Assembly (NCBI GenBank): GCA_030522415.1
Contig: CM060127.1
Location: 16,015,314-16,079,313, forward strand
Source of the DNA: Channallabes apus
Lineage: Eukaryota > Chordata > Actinopteri > Siluriformes > Clariidae
Direction: 5' to 3'
Length of the DNA: 64,000 bases
How positions within the stretch are numbered: the stretch's first letter is position 1; the number at the start of each line of letters is the position of its first letter. The notes under the pieces are model-generated. The model was not told where the DNA came from, ran no database searches, and saw only the letters and a program-made list of their open reading frames with translations. Shown here in pieces: positions 23,018-33,295 of the stretch. Made by a program: the position numbers and the translations under genes.

Positions 23018-23674
23018 GTGAATAAGATGAATAACCATGAGTGTGGTGTCCTATAATCGCTGTACCTGTGTGTTTGATATGTACACCATAAAACTGGATG
23101 TTTGAGTGGGTTAAAAAAAAAAGTATCCTAGTTATCACGAGTATACACTCCTCTACCCTTGAGTTACATGCTATAATAAATTACAAAGTATAACCTTAAA
23201 TATATTTAGAATAAATCAGGATCACATCTATCATCACACAGCTAATGTATACGTGTAATAAAAGTAGTCGCGATGTCAGTACTCGCCCAGCAAATTAGTC
23301 TTTTGCAGCGGCTTAAAACGTCTGAATTATGTTCAAATATACAAAAAAAAGCGAAAAGACACTCGATTATTTAGCATAGGTTATTTGTTTAATTCACAAA
23401 GTTCGTAAAAACACTTTAAAACGAGAGAAAAACTGTTAAATTCCTCGGTCGCCTTCTCAGCGTTAGGTAGCGATTCGAATCTGCGCGTCCGACCGGGGAA
23501 ACATAGGGAAACTGAATTTGCCAGAACAGAACATGACCTGCTACCGAGCAGGTTATCTTCAGAGTAAGTTGCTATGGTTACATACATACCCAGAAAGGTA
23601 CCTCTGTCTTTGGAACCGAAAGTTGATGTTATTAACTTACCCCACTAACTTACCTTCAAACTTATCCGGGTATA

Positions 23675-24003
23675 GGCGGCATGGTGGTGTCGCCTTGCAC
23701 CTCCAGGGTCCGGGTTCGATTCCCGGTCAGGCTCGATTCCCGTCTCTGTGTGCATGGAGTTTGCATGTTCTCCCCGTGCTTGGTGGGTTTCCTCCGGGTA
23801 CTCCGGTTTCCTCCCAAAGTCCAAAGATTAGGCTAATTGGCGTTCCCAAATTGACCATAGTGTGTGTGTGTGCTCTGCGATGGATTGGCACGCTGTCCAG
23901 GGTGTACTGTACCCTGCCTCGTGCCCTGAGTCTCCTGGGATAGGCTCCAGGTCACCGCGATCCTAAATACAGGATAAAGCGGTATAGAAGATGAATGAAT
24001 GAA
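23675..24003 (+). mobile_element. V-SINE-like element
   Basis: A tRNA-like head lacking about 14 bases of the A-box region, B box GGTTCGATTCCCGG, core GTTTGCATGTTCTCCCCGTG, and a (GAAT)n tail. The flanking 13-bp duplication TTATCCGGGTATA is at 23662-23674 and 24004-24016. Confidence 0.93.
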
Positions 24004-24142
24004 TTATCCGGGTATATCACATAACCTGCTTTCTGGAACACCCCAGGTGTATATAAGGGAATGTGTTTTTTTCCTTCTTTCGCTCTCTGCACTTGTTGTA
24101 AATGTTGTTATATGCATTATTATAATTATTATTCCGCTGCAA

Positions 24143-24509
24143 GAATGCAAAATCCAAATAGCTTGCTAACTTCTCCGGTTCGAACAAAAAGTGAAACTCC
24201 CCCCCAATTATTAATTTGGAAGCCGCTTGTAAAATTAGCAGTGATAAGGAAAAACCCGACAGTAACTCTGCAAACGTAGCTTTCACCATTAATGCTAATG
24301 TTACCTGTCATTCTACGTGTTCTTCTTCGTTTTCGAAAAGTGCTCCCTGTGGCACTCAACATGGTGTCTGTGACGCCAGCTCCTGTCTTGCAACATCAAG
24401 CGCATTCAAAAGGCGATTAATTACACAATTAAAACCAGGTTCTACGGCAGCTTCGCGGGAAGTCTCGTTCATGACACCTGTATTAGCGGCCATTAATGTT
24501 GCATCTTGA
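24143..24509 (+). other. Coding-like segment, unrecognised
   Basis: A frame of 97 codons at 24216-24509 (MEAACKISSDKEKPDSNSAN .. SSSFSKSAPCGTQHGVCDAS) is preceded by a frame at 24143 (MQNPNSLLTSPVRTKSETPP) that would join it with one frame change. It is Ser/Thr-rich. A TATA-like GTATATAAGGG lies about 90 bases upstream (24048). I recognise no family; it could be the start of a transposon gene. Confidence 0.25.
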
Positions 24510-24944
24510 CTTTACTGCCACCTTGTGGTGATGTTTGAAACAGCGTGCAGAAGCCCATCTGTGTTTATGATGAATGTGCTGTTATGTGGGTCTCTCTGAA
24601 TAATGAAGTGGAGATTACGGATTAAGTGATGAATCGTGATTGATAAACGGATGTGCTAATCAAGATCCATATAGGCAGCAACTTACACTTCTAATTGAGT
24701 TTGTAAACTTCTGTCACATCAGGTGTATAGATACTGAAGTTGAACAGCTGTAAAATATTTGGCCCTGTGTAAAATATTTCCTTTATTTTATTAAAAAAAA
24801 ATTTATGGACAGTAATTTCAGTGTTTTGTAAACCATAAATTCAACATAATACCAGCAATGCAGTGTATTTGCGTGTTGATCTGTGTTGTATTATTACTTT
24901 TTTTTTTTTATTAATTCAATCTTGCTTCACCCAGATTAAAAACT

Positions 24945-25257
24945 GTATTTTGAAATAAAAAATTACTTTGAAAAAAATGACATTTTGGAATAAAAACAGC
25001 TGGAATTAAATAAAATGCCTCTGCAATAATTTCTGTTATTGGGAAAAATAATGACCATGAAATATTTCATAATAATAAGTACATTTATATAGCAAAAAGC
25101 AATATATTTCACAATAATAACCATTTCTTGAAAATGTGTTCCATTATTTCACAATATCATTTTCATATTACATATCTGTGTCTTATTTATTCATGTAGTT
25201 ATTTATTTCATCATGTCCTATTTATTTATTTAATTGTGAACACTTTGGAGTTCCATA
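24945..25257 (+). repeat. Dispersed AT-rich repeat, copy B
   Basis: About 300 bp shared in direct orientation with 7905-8190 (AATAAAATGCCTCTGCAATA, GAACACTTTGGAGTTCCATA). No open frame. It has three to four small indels relative to copy A. Confidence 0.85.
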
Positions 25258-25913
25258 CAGTGCAGCCCTTTTTTTGTTCACCCTCATCACACCAGCTGTT
25301 TCCTCTAGTGAAAATGAAGCCCTTAACACATACTCTATGAACCTATAGTCTACTTCATAAAAAAAATCATGCCGTTGCTGTTTTATTTGGAAAACCTAAT
25401 TGTCTATATAAAACATTGCAGAGTGCATATGGCATTAACTACCATAGAGTTATGCACATAAATGATTAAAAATATCGTTAAATACATTTATTAGCCTTAG
25501 AGTAGGGTTTTTGTCACTTTGATTTAGAAAGTTACCTTTTTTAATGAATAGAAAAAAAAGAATTATACTAAAATGTTTTGTTTAATTACATTAAAACAAT
25601 GTTGGTCTTTATTAATGAATTTGAATAAATAGCCTAGTAGCTATGAAAGGATTGAATAGAGAACGTACTGTCTTATTTATGTAGCTAAAACACTATATTA
25701 AACTAGATAACATGATGATCAAAGTTTTAATATTTATATTTAACTGTAGATGGAAGATTTAGAAATATAAATTTTTTTTTTCAAATACAACATGTATACT
25801 TTTTTTTTTTTTTTTACATTTTTTTTATTTTATTTTACTAGAATGTTACATAATATCAGACACACACCGCGATTAACACACGAGTGATGACCACAGCCGC
25901 ACACACATGTATG
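25258..25913. other. AT-rich stretch, nothing recognised
   Basis: Low-complexity AT-rich DNA with T-runs at 25778 and 25801. No exon, RNA gene or transposon end seen. Confidence 0.5.
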
Positions 25914-26035
25914 CTAGTGATGGGTTGTTCATGTACGATTCGTTCTTTTTGAACGAATCTTTAACATGCCTCAGATGAACGAGACTCGGAGAGTGATTCA
26001 TTTGTTTTCTATTGGGCCTATAATTGATAACATAA
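25914..26035 (+). repeat. GTTCATGAACGA-type dispersed repeat
   Basis: It starts AGTGATGGGTTGTTCATGTA and includes CGATTCGTTC, GAACGAATC and TCTATTGGGC. It matches in reverse the repeat at 20690-20934. Confidence 0.65.
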
Positions 26036-26039
26036 ATTG

Positions 26040-26550
26040 GAAAAAAATAATAGCACATACAAATACATTTCATACAAATATCCTATTTATAACAAGGTTA
26101 AAGAAGATCACTTTAAAGTATTACACTGTATTTACCCTATTAATTCCATAACTGCAAAATATGTGGACATTGCTGACCTATGTACTTTCTGCAACCATCA
26201 GAAATAATATATTCCTCATCTTTTTTTCACTTGTGGAGTGGTACAAACATTTATATTTTTTATTTTTTGGATTCTTACAATTTTACATTAAAGGACATAA
26301 TTATCTTTTTCCATCACAATAATAAATCATTTGAATACATTGTCAACTTTTATATTTTAATGGCTAAATTCTACATTCATAATTGTAAATTTTCTAAATT
26401 GTCTGCTAAAGTATAACCTTTCCTCTGAGAAATACAAAACCTTTTGAACTCTTTAAATCTAATAGAAAATCACAAGTCTGCTCTGCTATTGTCACGACAT
26501 TACAATTTAGTCGATGTAACACTGAATATATATATATATATATATATACC
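26040..26550. other. AT-rich stretch with (AT)n
   Basis: AT-rich sequence ending in an (AT)n tract at 26527-26548 that borders the Tc1 fragment. No gene seen. Confidence 0.5.
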
Positions 26551-26559
26551 CACGGAGCA

Positions 26560-26880
26560 CTGTTCAAGCGATCATTCAGAAATGGAAGGAGTATGGCATA
26601 ACTGTAAACCTACCAAGACAAGGCCGTCCACCTAAACTCACAGGCCGATCAAGGAGAGCGCTGATCAGAAATGCAGCCAAGAGGCCCATGGTGACTCTGG
26701 ACGAACTGCAGAGATCTACAGCTCAGGTGGGGGAATCTGTCCATAGGACAACTATTAGTCGTGCACTGCACAAAGTTGGCCTTTATGGAAGAGTGGCAAG
26801 AAGAAAGCCATTGTTAACAGAAAACCATAAGAAGTCCCGTTTGCAGTTTGCCACAAGCCATGTGGGGGACACAGCAAACA
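26560..26880 (+). pseudogene. Tc1-like transposase N-terminal fragment
   Basis: The frame reads VQAIIQKWKEYGITVNLPRQ GRPPKLTGRSRRALIRNAAK and, from 26688, MVTLDELQRSTAQVGESVHR TTISRALHKVGLYGRVARRK PLL. This is the paired helix-turn-helix DNA-binding region with a GRP hook. It is cut off where the catalytic domain should begin. Confidence 0.8.
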
Positions 26881-26966
26881 TGTTTCGGCCTCTTTGGCCT
26901 TCTTCAGGGCAAAAAAATGCTGTTTAATTTGCCCTGAAGAAGGCCACAGAGGCTGAAACATGTTGG
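26877..26966. repeat. Inverted repeat replacing the end of the Tc1 fragment
   Basis: AACATGTTTCGGCCTCTTTG GCCTTCTTCAGGGCAAA and its near complement TTTGCCCTGAAGAAGGCCAC AGAGGCTGAAACATGTT flank a 17-base loop. The CTGAAGAAGGCC sequence resembles a motif dispersed in vertebrate repeats. Confidence 0.8.
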
Positions 26967-27530
26967 CATGTTTTTAATGGATAGCCAAGTTTAAATAAAG
27001 GCTTTTTAAACTTATATTCCTTGTGAGTGCCTCAGGAATACTGTTTATTTGGGAAACATTTTGGATCTCCAAGTTGAAGAGCACCAGAGGAATACACCTC
27101 TCAACACCCAAGCAGCACTCCTAGTAACTCGTTCGTGGATTCATGACTTAATGTTCCATAAAACGTCTGTGTATACATGTGAAATAAGAATAAAAATCCA
27201 TGTTTAAATTTACCACAGCGTATCTTGAATAAAATAAATGAACAAACAATGCGGTTTAATACAAAATAAATATTTATTTAAATAATGCTGACATGGTAAC
27301 ACAATAAAAATAAATAATGTCAAACCCTGACAACTCCTTAGACATTTATTAACATAAATCAATGGGAGACAACAATGTAAAACCAAAAAATAAATAAATA
27401 AATAAATAAATAAAAATGTCCAGCAACATTGTCATTAACTTTAACTGAAGATAATTTAACTTCACTGGATAACCATTTTTAACAACATCTGTATTTGAAT
27501 TATCCATTCCCCAAAAACAATCAACAGAGT

Positions 27531-30030
27531 TTATTTTTTCATTTCTGCAAGCTTCTCGTCAATCTGTTTTCCAATTTTCTGCAGAGTTGCTTTCTTTTCT
27601 TTTGCAGTTCGGCAGAAACTGTTGGATTTGGTGATAAAGGTGAGATTGCTTAATGAAGATTCTGCCTTTTCAGCATATTCATCTGCTGATTTCTCAAGAG
27701 CACAAACGTCTGCCTCCATTCTAGCCCTCTTCTTTTTCAAATCCTCTAGATCATCTGTGAGGGCCTTCCTCTTCAATTCAACCGCTTGCTGTTCTTTCTT
27801 TTTCTTCTCCTCTTCCAAGTAGCCATGGTATTTCTGCCTGGCTCCTGCAGCCAAAAGAAGCAGCTCTTTTGTGATCTCTACCTTGGTCATGCCCCCTACA
27901 GATCTGACATGGTCAACAATGAGCCTCTGAGCCACCAGAGACCTCTCCCTCTGATTCTCAATGATTAACTCTTTGTTGATGGAAAAGCCTCGTTCCACAC
28001 TGGCCTGTTCATGTGACAAGACAAGCAGAATCTTCACAACATCCCACACTTTGGAAAGTGATGGTTTTGTCCCCATTGTCTCATGCAACAGGGTGTCACT
28101 CGAGTGTTTTTCGGGTCAAATTCCCTGAACTTAGCCTGAAGAGCAGCCAAATCACAAAACTCCCTAAATTCTCGAAGGATGTCATCACACATAGCCTCAT
28201 TTACATGTTTAGCTCATACAAGTATGTGCAGCATTCTTCTCATTTGACTTGCGCGCAGTTCTTTACATTCAGCCATATGTCTCGGGTCAAGGCACTGCAT
28301 GCTTCTCACTAATGTGTGATGCACTAAAGCCTTTTTCAGCAACTTCTCATGGAGTGCAATCAAGAGTTTCTTGCAGTCCATCCTAATCTCTAGTCTCTGC
28401 CTTTCAGAAATGTTTTTGGAAGACTTGAGTTGGTTGAGAGTGACTTGCGCTGCAAATCCAATATCAACCTGAGAACTATAGTATCCTTGTGCAGACTGCT
28501 GTCCTGAAAAGGGACCTGGAGGAGCTTTAGTATAGATGTGGCCTTTTGCAAGTGCTTTTCTTTGAGAAAACTTTGCATTTAATTAAATTAAATTTAATTT
28601 AATTTCAAAACACAAAAACGTGCTATTCTTTTTTTACCTACTTAAATTTATGCAATATCTTGCTCTAGATAAGTTGCAAAATGAAAAAAAATTACAGAAA
28701 ATATGTCATTTAATATATTTGCATGCATTTCTAATTACTGCAATGTGTACAATAAAACATTATCAAATCACACAATACATGTTTATCCCTACCTCAGTTT
28801 GTACATGTCATCAGAAAGGAAAGGCAGCATGGGCTGGTCTGACTGATACATGGTGAGGAAGGGGTCGATTTCTCTCGCAATGCTGTTAAATATCTCCACT
28901 TTCACTGGAAATAGAGGATCAGCACATCGCATCTTCACCTCATCAAACGACTTCACTTTTGGATTCAGAAGTTCACCTCTCTCTACCATGTCGATGTATT
29001 TGACATGTGGCCAGAGCAGCAATCCTCTTTCTGACACATTCACATTTTCAATCCACCGATGCTTGCAAAACTTGAGCATGGGAGTGTCACATCCGGTTGC
29101 TGTCACAAAATCTTCGTGACAAGCAGGGCAATCATTCATTCATTCATCCATTTTCTATACCGCTTAATCCTGTATTCAGGGTCGCGGGGGACCTGGAGCC
29201 TATCCCAGGAGACTTCGGGCACTAGGCGGGGTACACCCTGGACAGGGTGCCAATCCATTGCAGGGCACACACACACACACATTCACGAACGCCAATTAGC
29301 CTAACCTGCATATCTTTGGACTGTGGGAGGAAACCGGAGTACCCGGAGGAAACCCACCAAGCACGGAGAGAACATGCAAACTCCATGCACACAGAGACGG
29401 GAACCGAGCCTAGCCGGGGAATCGAACCCAGACCCTGGAGGTGCAAGGCGACAGTGCTAACCACTACACCACCGCGCCGCCGCAGGGCAATCATGAAACA
29501 GCCAATACAGGATAGAGAATCCGTGTTCGACTTCCCATCCAGCGGATTTACATCCATGTCTGAACGCATTGTGTAGTATGTGCACAAACCTATGTTGATT
29601 AGTGACTTTCCCACATCATTCTGCACTTGCTTCAGGAGAGTTTCAAATACTTTCCAATTTACGTTCGGCCCGTCCATTGAGATTTGGACAAGATTCTTGA
29701 TTCCGGTCTCAGAAAGCAAGTTGCTGATTTTTTCAACGATGTCTTGAGCTGATGAATGGCCCATAAACTCTGAGCTGATGTATTTAGTCTTCACCTCGGA
29801 CCCGTCTCATAGCCTGACATGCATGTCTAACTGTTTAGCCTGTAAATAGTGATTCAGGTTTTCATCAAATAACATGACATATACTCGTTGCTTTGATACA
29901 CTAGCCAAAGTCAGTTTCTTTAAATAAGGAGCCAGTCCAAAATTACACATATATGAGCACTTGCGTTCACTGCATGTAAATCTTGCAGCTATCTGACTGT
30001 CGGGGAAAAAGCTGGCTTATGTCTTCGCAA
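27531..30030 (-). pseudogene. Decayed hAT-like multicopy fish gene with SINE insertion
   Basis: Minus-strand segments read in order: DSQIAARFTCSERKCSYMCN and LLFDENLNHYLQAKQLDMHV-like text (30010-29810); YISSEFMGHSSAQDIVEKIS and VQISMDGPNVNWKVFETLLK (29790-29500); after the SINE, CHEDFVTATGCDTPMLKFCK HRWIENV and DPFLTMYQSDQPMLPFLSDD (29122-28796); a GTAGGG donor and a 0.2-kb intron-like gap; then 28575-28110; and a C-terminal frame 28088-27531 with VWDVVKILLVLSHEQASVER GFSINKE (hAT dimerisation-like) and a Lys/Glu coiled coil. I recall this as a multicopy fish protein family of hAT descent, but no name is certain. A stop near 28215, a frameshift near 28115 and the SINE break it. Confidence 0.65.
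29136..29481 (-). mobile_element. V-SINE-like element, full length
   Basis: A complete unit with tRNA-like head at the right and an (ATGA)n tail at the left, flanked by a perfect 13-bp target duplication GCAGGGCAATCAT (29123-29135 and 29482-29494). It inserted into the hAT-like gene at 27531-30030. Confidence 0.93.
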
Positions 30031-30033
30031 GGG

Positions 30034-30164
30034 GCGGTGCGGTGGTGTAGTGGTTAGCACTGTCGCCTTGCACCTCCAGGGTCTGGGTTCGATTCCCCGG
30101 CCAGGCTCGATTCCCGTCTCTGTGTGCATGGAGTTTGCATGTTCTCCCCGTGCTTGGTGGGTTT
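30034..30164 (+). mobile_element. V-SINE-like element, head half
   Basis: It contains the tRNA-like head (GTGTAGTGGTTAGCACTG, B box GGTTCGATTCC) and the start of the conserved core, and stops at ..GCTTGGTGGGTTT. The remainder of the unit occurs inverted at 31570-31836. Confidence 0.85.
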
Positions 30165-31330
30165 AGCTGAGGTGATAAGTTTATATAGCTCTTCCTGTCC
30201 TATATCTGTAAAGCACTGAAAATCTAAATGTGAAGCTATAGGCTGAACTGGATCATGAGATGCTATTAGAGGTTGAACCTCCGTTATTTTCTTCCTGATA
30301 GTATAGTTTTTTTCATTAAAGAAGTCCATAAAGTCTTTATTCACTGTGATGGGATAATCTCGGCGGTCACCCTAGGTTTTGTTAGGCAAGCTACTGTACT
30401 AAATAAGAACCTGTGATCGTTTTGGTTTCTTGCTATTAGTTGGCTAAGATGCTCGGCCCTAGCAGTTTTTAGAGCCTGTCTATAACTGCACATACTGTCT
30501 TTATACGCAACTCGAAAAACTTCTAATTTAGTTTTCCATTTTCGCTATGACTGTTGTACCATGGTGCAAGTGTTTTATCTCTGACTTTTTTTAATCTGAT
30601 GGGAGCAACAGTGTCTAATGTACTGATAAAAATAGTGCCCATGTTGCTAGTCACTTCATCTAGATCGTCTGCATTTAGGGGTCTAATAAGAAATTGGGAT
30701 AGATCCGGCAAATTACTTGTGAATCGGTCTTTAGTAGTCGGATTCATTTTTCTAACAAATCGATAACATGGGGAGACACAGCTAATCTGTTCTACGGGTA
30801 GAGTATATATCAGGAAGTGATGATCTGTGATATCATCACTTTGAGGTAAAATCTCTATATTAGAGACATCTATACCATGGGATATAATTAGATCTAGTGT
30901 ATGATTAAAGCGGTGAGTAGTTCCATTTATATTTTGTTTAACCCCAAAGTCCATAAATGTGAGTGCTAAATCGTCGTTAGCATCATCTACATGAATATTA
31001 AAGTCTCCTACTATCAACACTTTGTCAGAGTTAACCAATAGGCCTGATAGCAGATGTCCAAAAAGAAAATTTCAGGTTTCGGTGAGACAGAGTGCGTCAA
31101 GGCAATAATCTGAGAATTTCATTAACAATAAGTGCTTTAGGCGCAAGGGATCTAATGTTGAGAAGTCCAACTTTAGAGGTAGATTTTGATTACTTATTTG
31201 GCCTTTATTTGGTTTAATGGTTATCAGATTATTTCAGGCGAATTTAACAAATTTGTGGTTTATATTACCCATGGTTATGTTTTTACAACAACTATGGTGA
31301 TGACACTTCATGCTGAAGATCCAATATGAC
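30165..31330 (-). mobile_element. L2/CR1-type LINE, endonuclease part
   Basis: Minus-strand translation gives DALCLTET near 31090, an internal deletion, then the open frame 31038-30523 with the APE endonuclease core VLIVGDFNIHVDD, LDLIISHGIDVSNIEILPQS and DDITDHHFLIYTLP. After stops it continues at 30344-30170 with DFFNEKNYTIRKKI and QEELYKLITSAKPT, the linker before RT. It ends abruptly at 30165 against the SINE head. RT is absent. Confidence 0.85.
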
Positions 31331-31569
31331 TAAAAACATATTTTTACCAGTGTTAGCTACCTGAATATTTCTGAGGCTGAAAGGACTCTGAAAGTGACTT
31401 CTTTCAGTGACTTCTGTCTCGCTGCCGGCGGTGCTCTGTCTCAAAGATTTGCCTCCTGTCTTTCTCTTTGTAGTTCCGAGCGTTCTCTGTCATGTTTTAT
31501 GTGTTTGTGTAAGTTGGTTGTGTTACCACAGCGAATGACCTTTTTACAGACATCGCTTTTTGCTGTCTT

Positions 31570-31836
31570 TTCATTCATTCATTCATTCATTCATTCATTC
31601 ATTCATTTTCTATACCGCTTAATCCTGTGTTCAGGGTCGCGGGGGGCCTGGAGCCTATCCCAGGAGACTTCGGGCACTAGGCGGGGTACACCCTGGACAG
31701 GGTGCCAATCCATCACAGGGCACACACACATACACACACTCACACACCCAATCACACACTACGGGCAATTTAGGAACGCCAATTAGCCTAACCTGCATAT
31801 CTTTGGACTGTGGGAGGAAACCGGAGTACCCGGAGG
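31570..31836 (-). mobile_element. V-SINE-like element, tail half (inverted)
   Basis: On the minus strand it starts exactly at CCTCCGGGTACTCCGG and continues to the (ATGA)n tail at 31570-31605. The head half is missing here and is found at 30034-30164 on the plus strand, ending one base before this start. Confidence 0.85.
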
Positions 31837-31960
31837 TAATCGATCATTTTCGATATAACCCCTAGTATCGATAGTATCGATATTAAGGATCGATACGCCC
31901 ACCACTACACGTTGAGCGAGCAGGGAAGACACTGCACGCGCAAAATCGAGCTGTTGAGCA
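31837..31960. repeat. Repeat end with ATCGAT motifs
   Basis: ATCGAT-rich sequence ending GATCGATACGCCCACCACTAC resembles one end of a common fish DNA-transposon MITE. The matching end was not found. It abuts the inversion breakpoint at 31836. Confidence 0.35.
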
Positions 31961-31985
31961 CGCAGGGGAGACATTACACGCTTTT

Positions 31986-32569
31986 GCCTCTTTTCCACTG
32001 CATAGAACGGCACGACACGGTTCAGTTCAACTCACTTCGGTTCGGCGCAGTTCGGCTCGGTTTGCGCTTCCACTGCAGTGTAGTAACGCTTTAGCGTGGG
32101 CGGGATTACTCATGTGTCGTTTAGTCGCGGCGCCGCTACTGCCGTGACGTCATCGTAAATGCGCCACAAACAAACACACAACAATGGAGCATATCGACGG
32201 CATGGTGTTCTTCATTCTCGGCATGTGGATGTTTTTAACAGCGAGACGAAGGAGTTTGTTTCAAAACAGGCCGACGGTTAATACAAAAAGGTGCGTGCGA
32301 TCCTTCTCTGGCTGTTCTAAATATATCGGTTCTGTTGTGTCTCGTGTCGCAAGTTCGGTGACGCAGTAATGATGATTTTCTCCGGCTAATCAGTGACCAG
32401 TCGTGTTTACACGTCATGTTTTGGTAATGGTTCGGCGCGCTTGGAACCTCGGCTGAGGTGGTACTAAAAAAAGGACCAGGTACCATGTACTGTTCCCAGT
32501 GGAAAACCCCCCAAAAGTGAGTAGAACTGAACCGTGTCGTGCCGTACTATGCAGTGGAAAAGCGCCATT
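31986..32569. mobile_element. MITE with about 40-bp inverted ends
   Basis: CTTTTCCACTGCATAGAACG GCACGACACGGTTCAGTTC at the left matches the complement of the right end (..GCAGTGGAAAAG). I cannot fix the superfamily from the flanks. Inside, a short frame at 32184-32369 (MEHIDGMVFFILGMWMFLTA then RRRSLFQ) could be a relic of an encoded protein; its role is unknown. Confidence 0.75.
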
Positions 32570-32790
32570 TGTTGACCCTCCGACAGCAGCAGGATGCTCT
32601 CGCCGAGGAGCACGCTCCTGACATTGACATAGACAAGGACATAGAGGAGTTGCAGGGGGAGGAGCTGGAGCACCACAGGAGGGAGCAACCTCAATCTCAT
32701 CACCTTAACCATGGGAAGAAGGAGCGCAGCAAAGAGAGTATGTACATGTTCAGTCATCTAAGGTCTTTGAAGGTACTTTTTTTTTTTTAG
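32545..32790 (+). other. Exon-like frame, unrecognised
   Basis: From the MITE edge the frame reads LLTLRQQQDALAEEHAPDID and IDKDIEELQGEELEHHRREQ, then KKERSKES. This is acidic, charged, coding-looking sequence unlike its AT-rich surroundings. I do not recognise the protein. It may be the C-terminal exon of a transposon or host gene fused to the MITE. Confidence 0.3.
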
Positions 32791-33140
32791 ATTTCAGGCA
32801 GTTTATAGTGAGCGTGAAAGCTGTTTTTCTAACCAGGTGCAGTGCAGGAAGCCAATCTCTGGTTCAACTGTGACCTCACCATGTGAACTGATAGTGGGGC
32901 CCGGTGTCGAATGACCTGATTGGTTGAACTTGTCACATTGCTTCCTGTTTCACATTTTGTACTTGAAAAGTGATGCATTACAAAGAACAAGAATATCTGT
33001 TTAATATACAGAGTGAAAAAAAAAGTGACCAGAATTTCTTTTTTTTTTTTTAGTATGTGTTGAGAAATTTTATGTAACAGCAGCTCTGACAGTGTGTTGG
33101 CTGAAAGGCAAATCGCCAGGTTATATATTATTGCGCACAC

Positions 33141-33295
33141 CAATAGATGTGAAAGATCCCAGGTTCAAACCCCACAACCACCAAGTTGCCGCTGTTGGGC
33201 CCTTGAGCCAGGCCCTTAACTGCTCAGATATGTAATGAGATAAAAAAGAAAAAATGCCCCCAAATCAGCTTTAGATAAAATAATATGTAAATAGG
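33141..33295 (+). repeat. Truncated copy of the tRNA-headed SINE
   Basis: It starts at GAAAGATCCCAGGTTCAAAC (B box) and runs through the same body as the SINE at 34885-35094, but in the opposite orientation and lacking the A-box side. The tail is diverged. Confidence 0.7.

Larger units (their letters stand above)
21093..23528. mobile_element. 2.4-kb inverted-repeat element, family unknown
   Basis: Left arm 21093-21665 matches the complement of right arm 22683-23528 over its length, apart from an extra 0.25 kb and a (GATA)n tract in the right arm. Outer ends are TGTTCTGG.AAATTCAGTTTC. The arms carry GCTACCTAACGCTGAGAAGG and ATAATCGAGTGTCTTTTCGC. The centre holds the 3' end of a LINE, three 165-bp tandem units and a fourth unit inverted and continuous with the right arm. 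This looks like a foldback-type or long-TIR DNA transposon. I cannot name it, nor find a clear target duplication. Confidence 0.75.

Noticed and set aside
29247..29576. 109-codon plus-strand frame rich in His/Thr
   Set aside because: It runs through the SINE and the antisense of the hAT-like gene.
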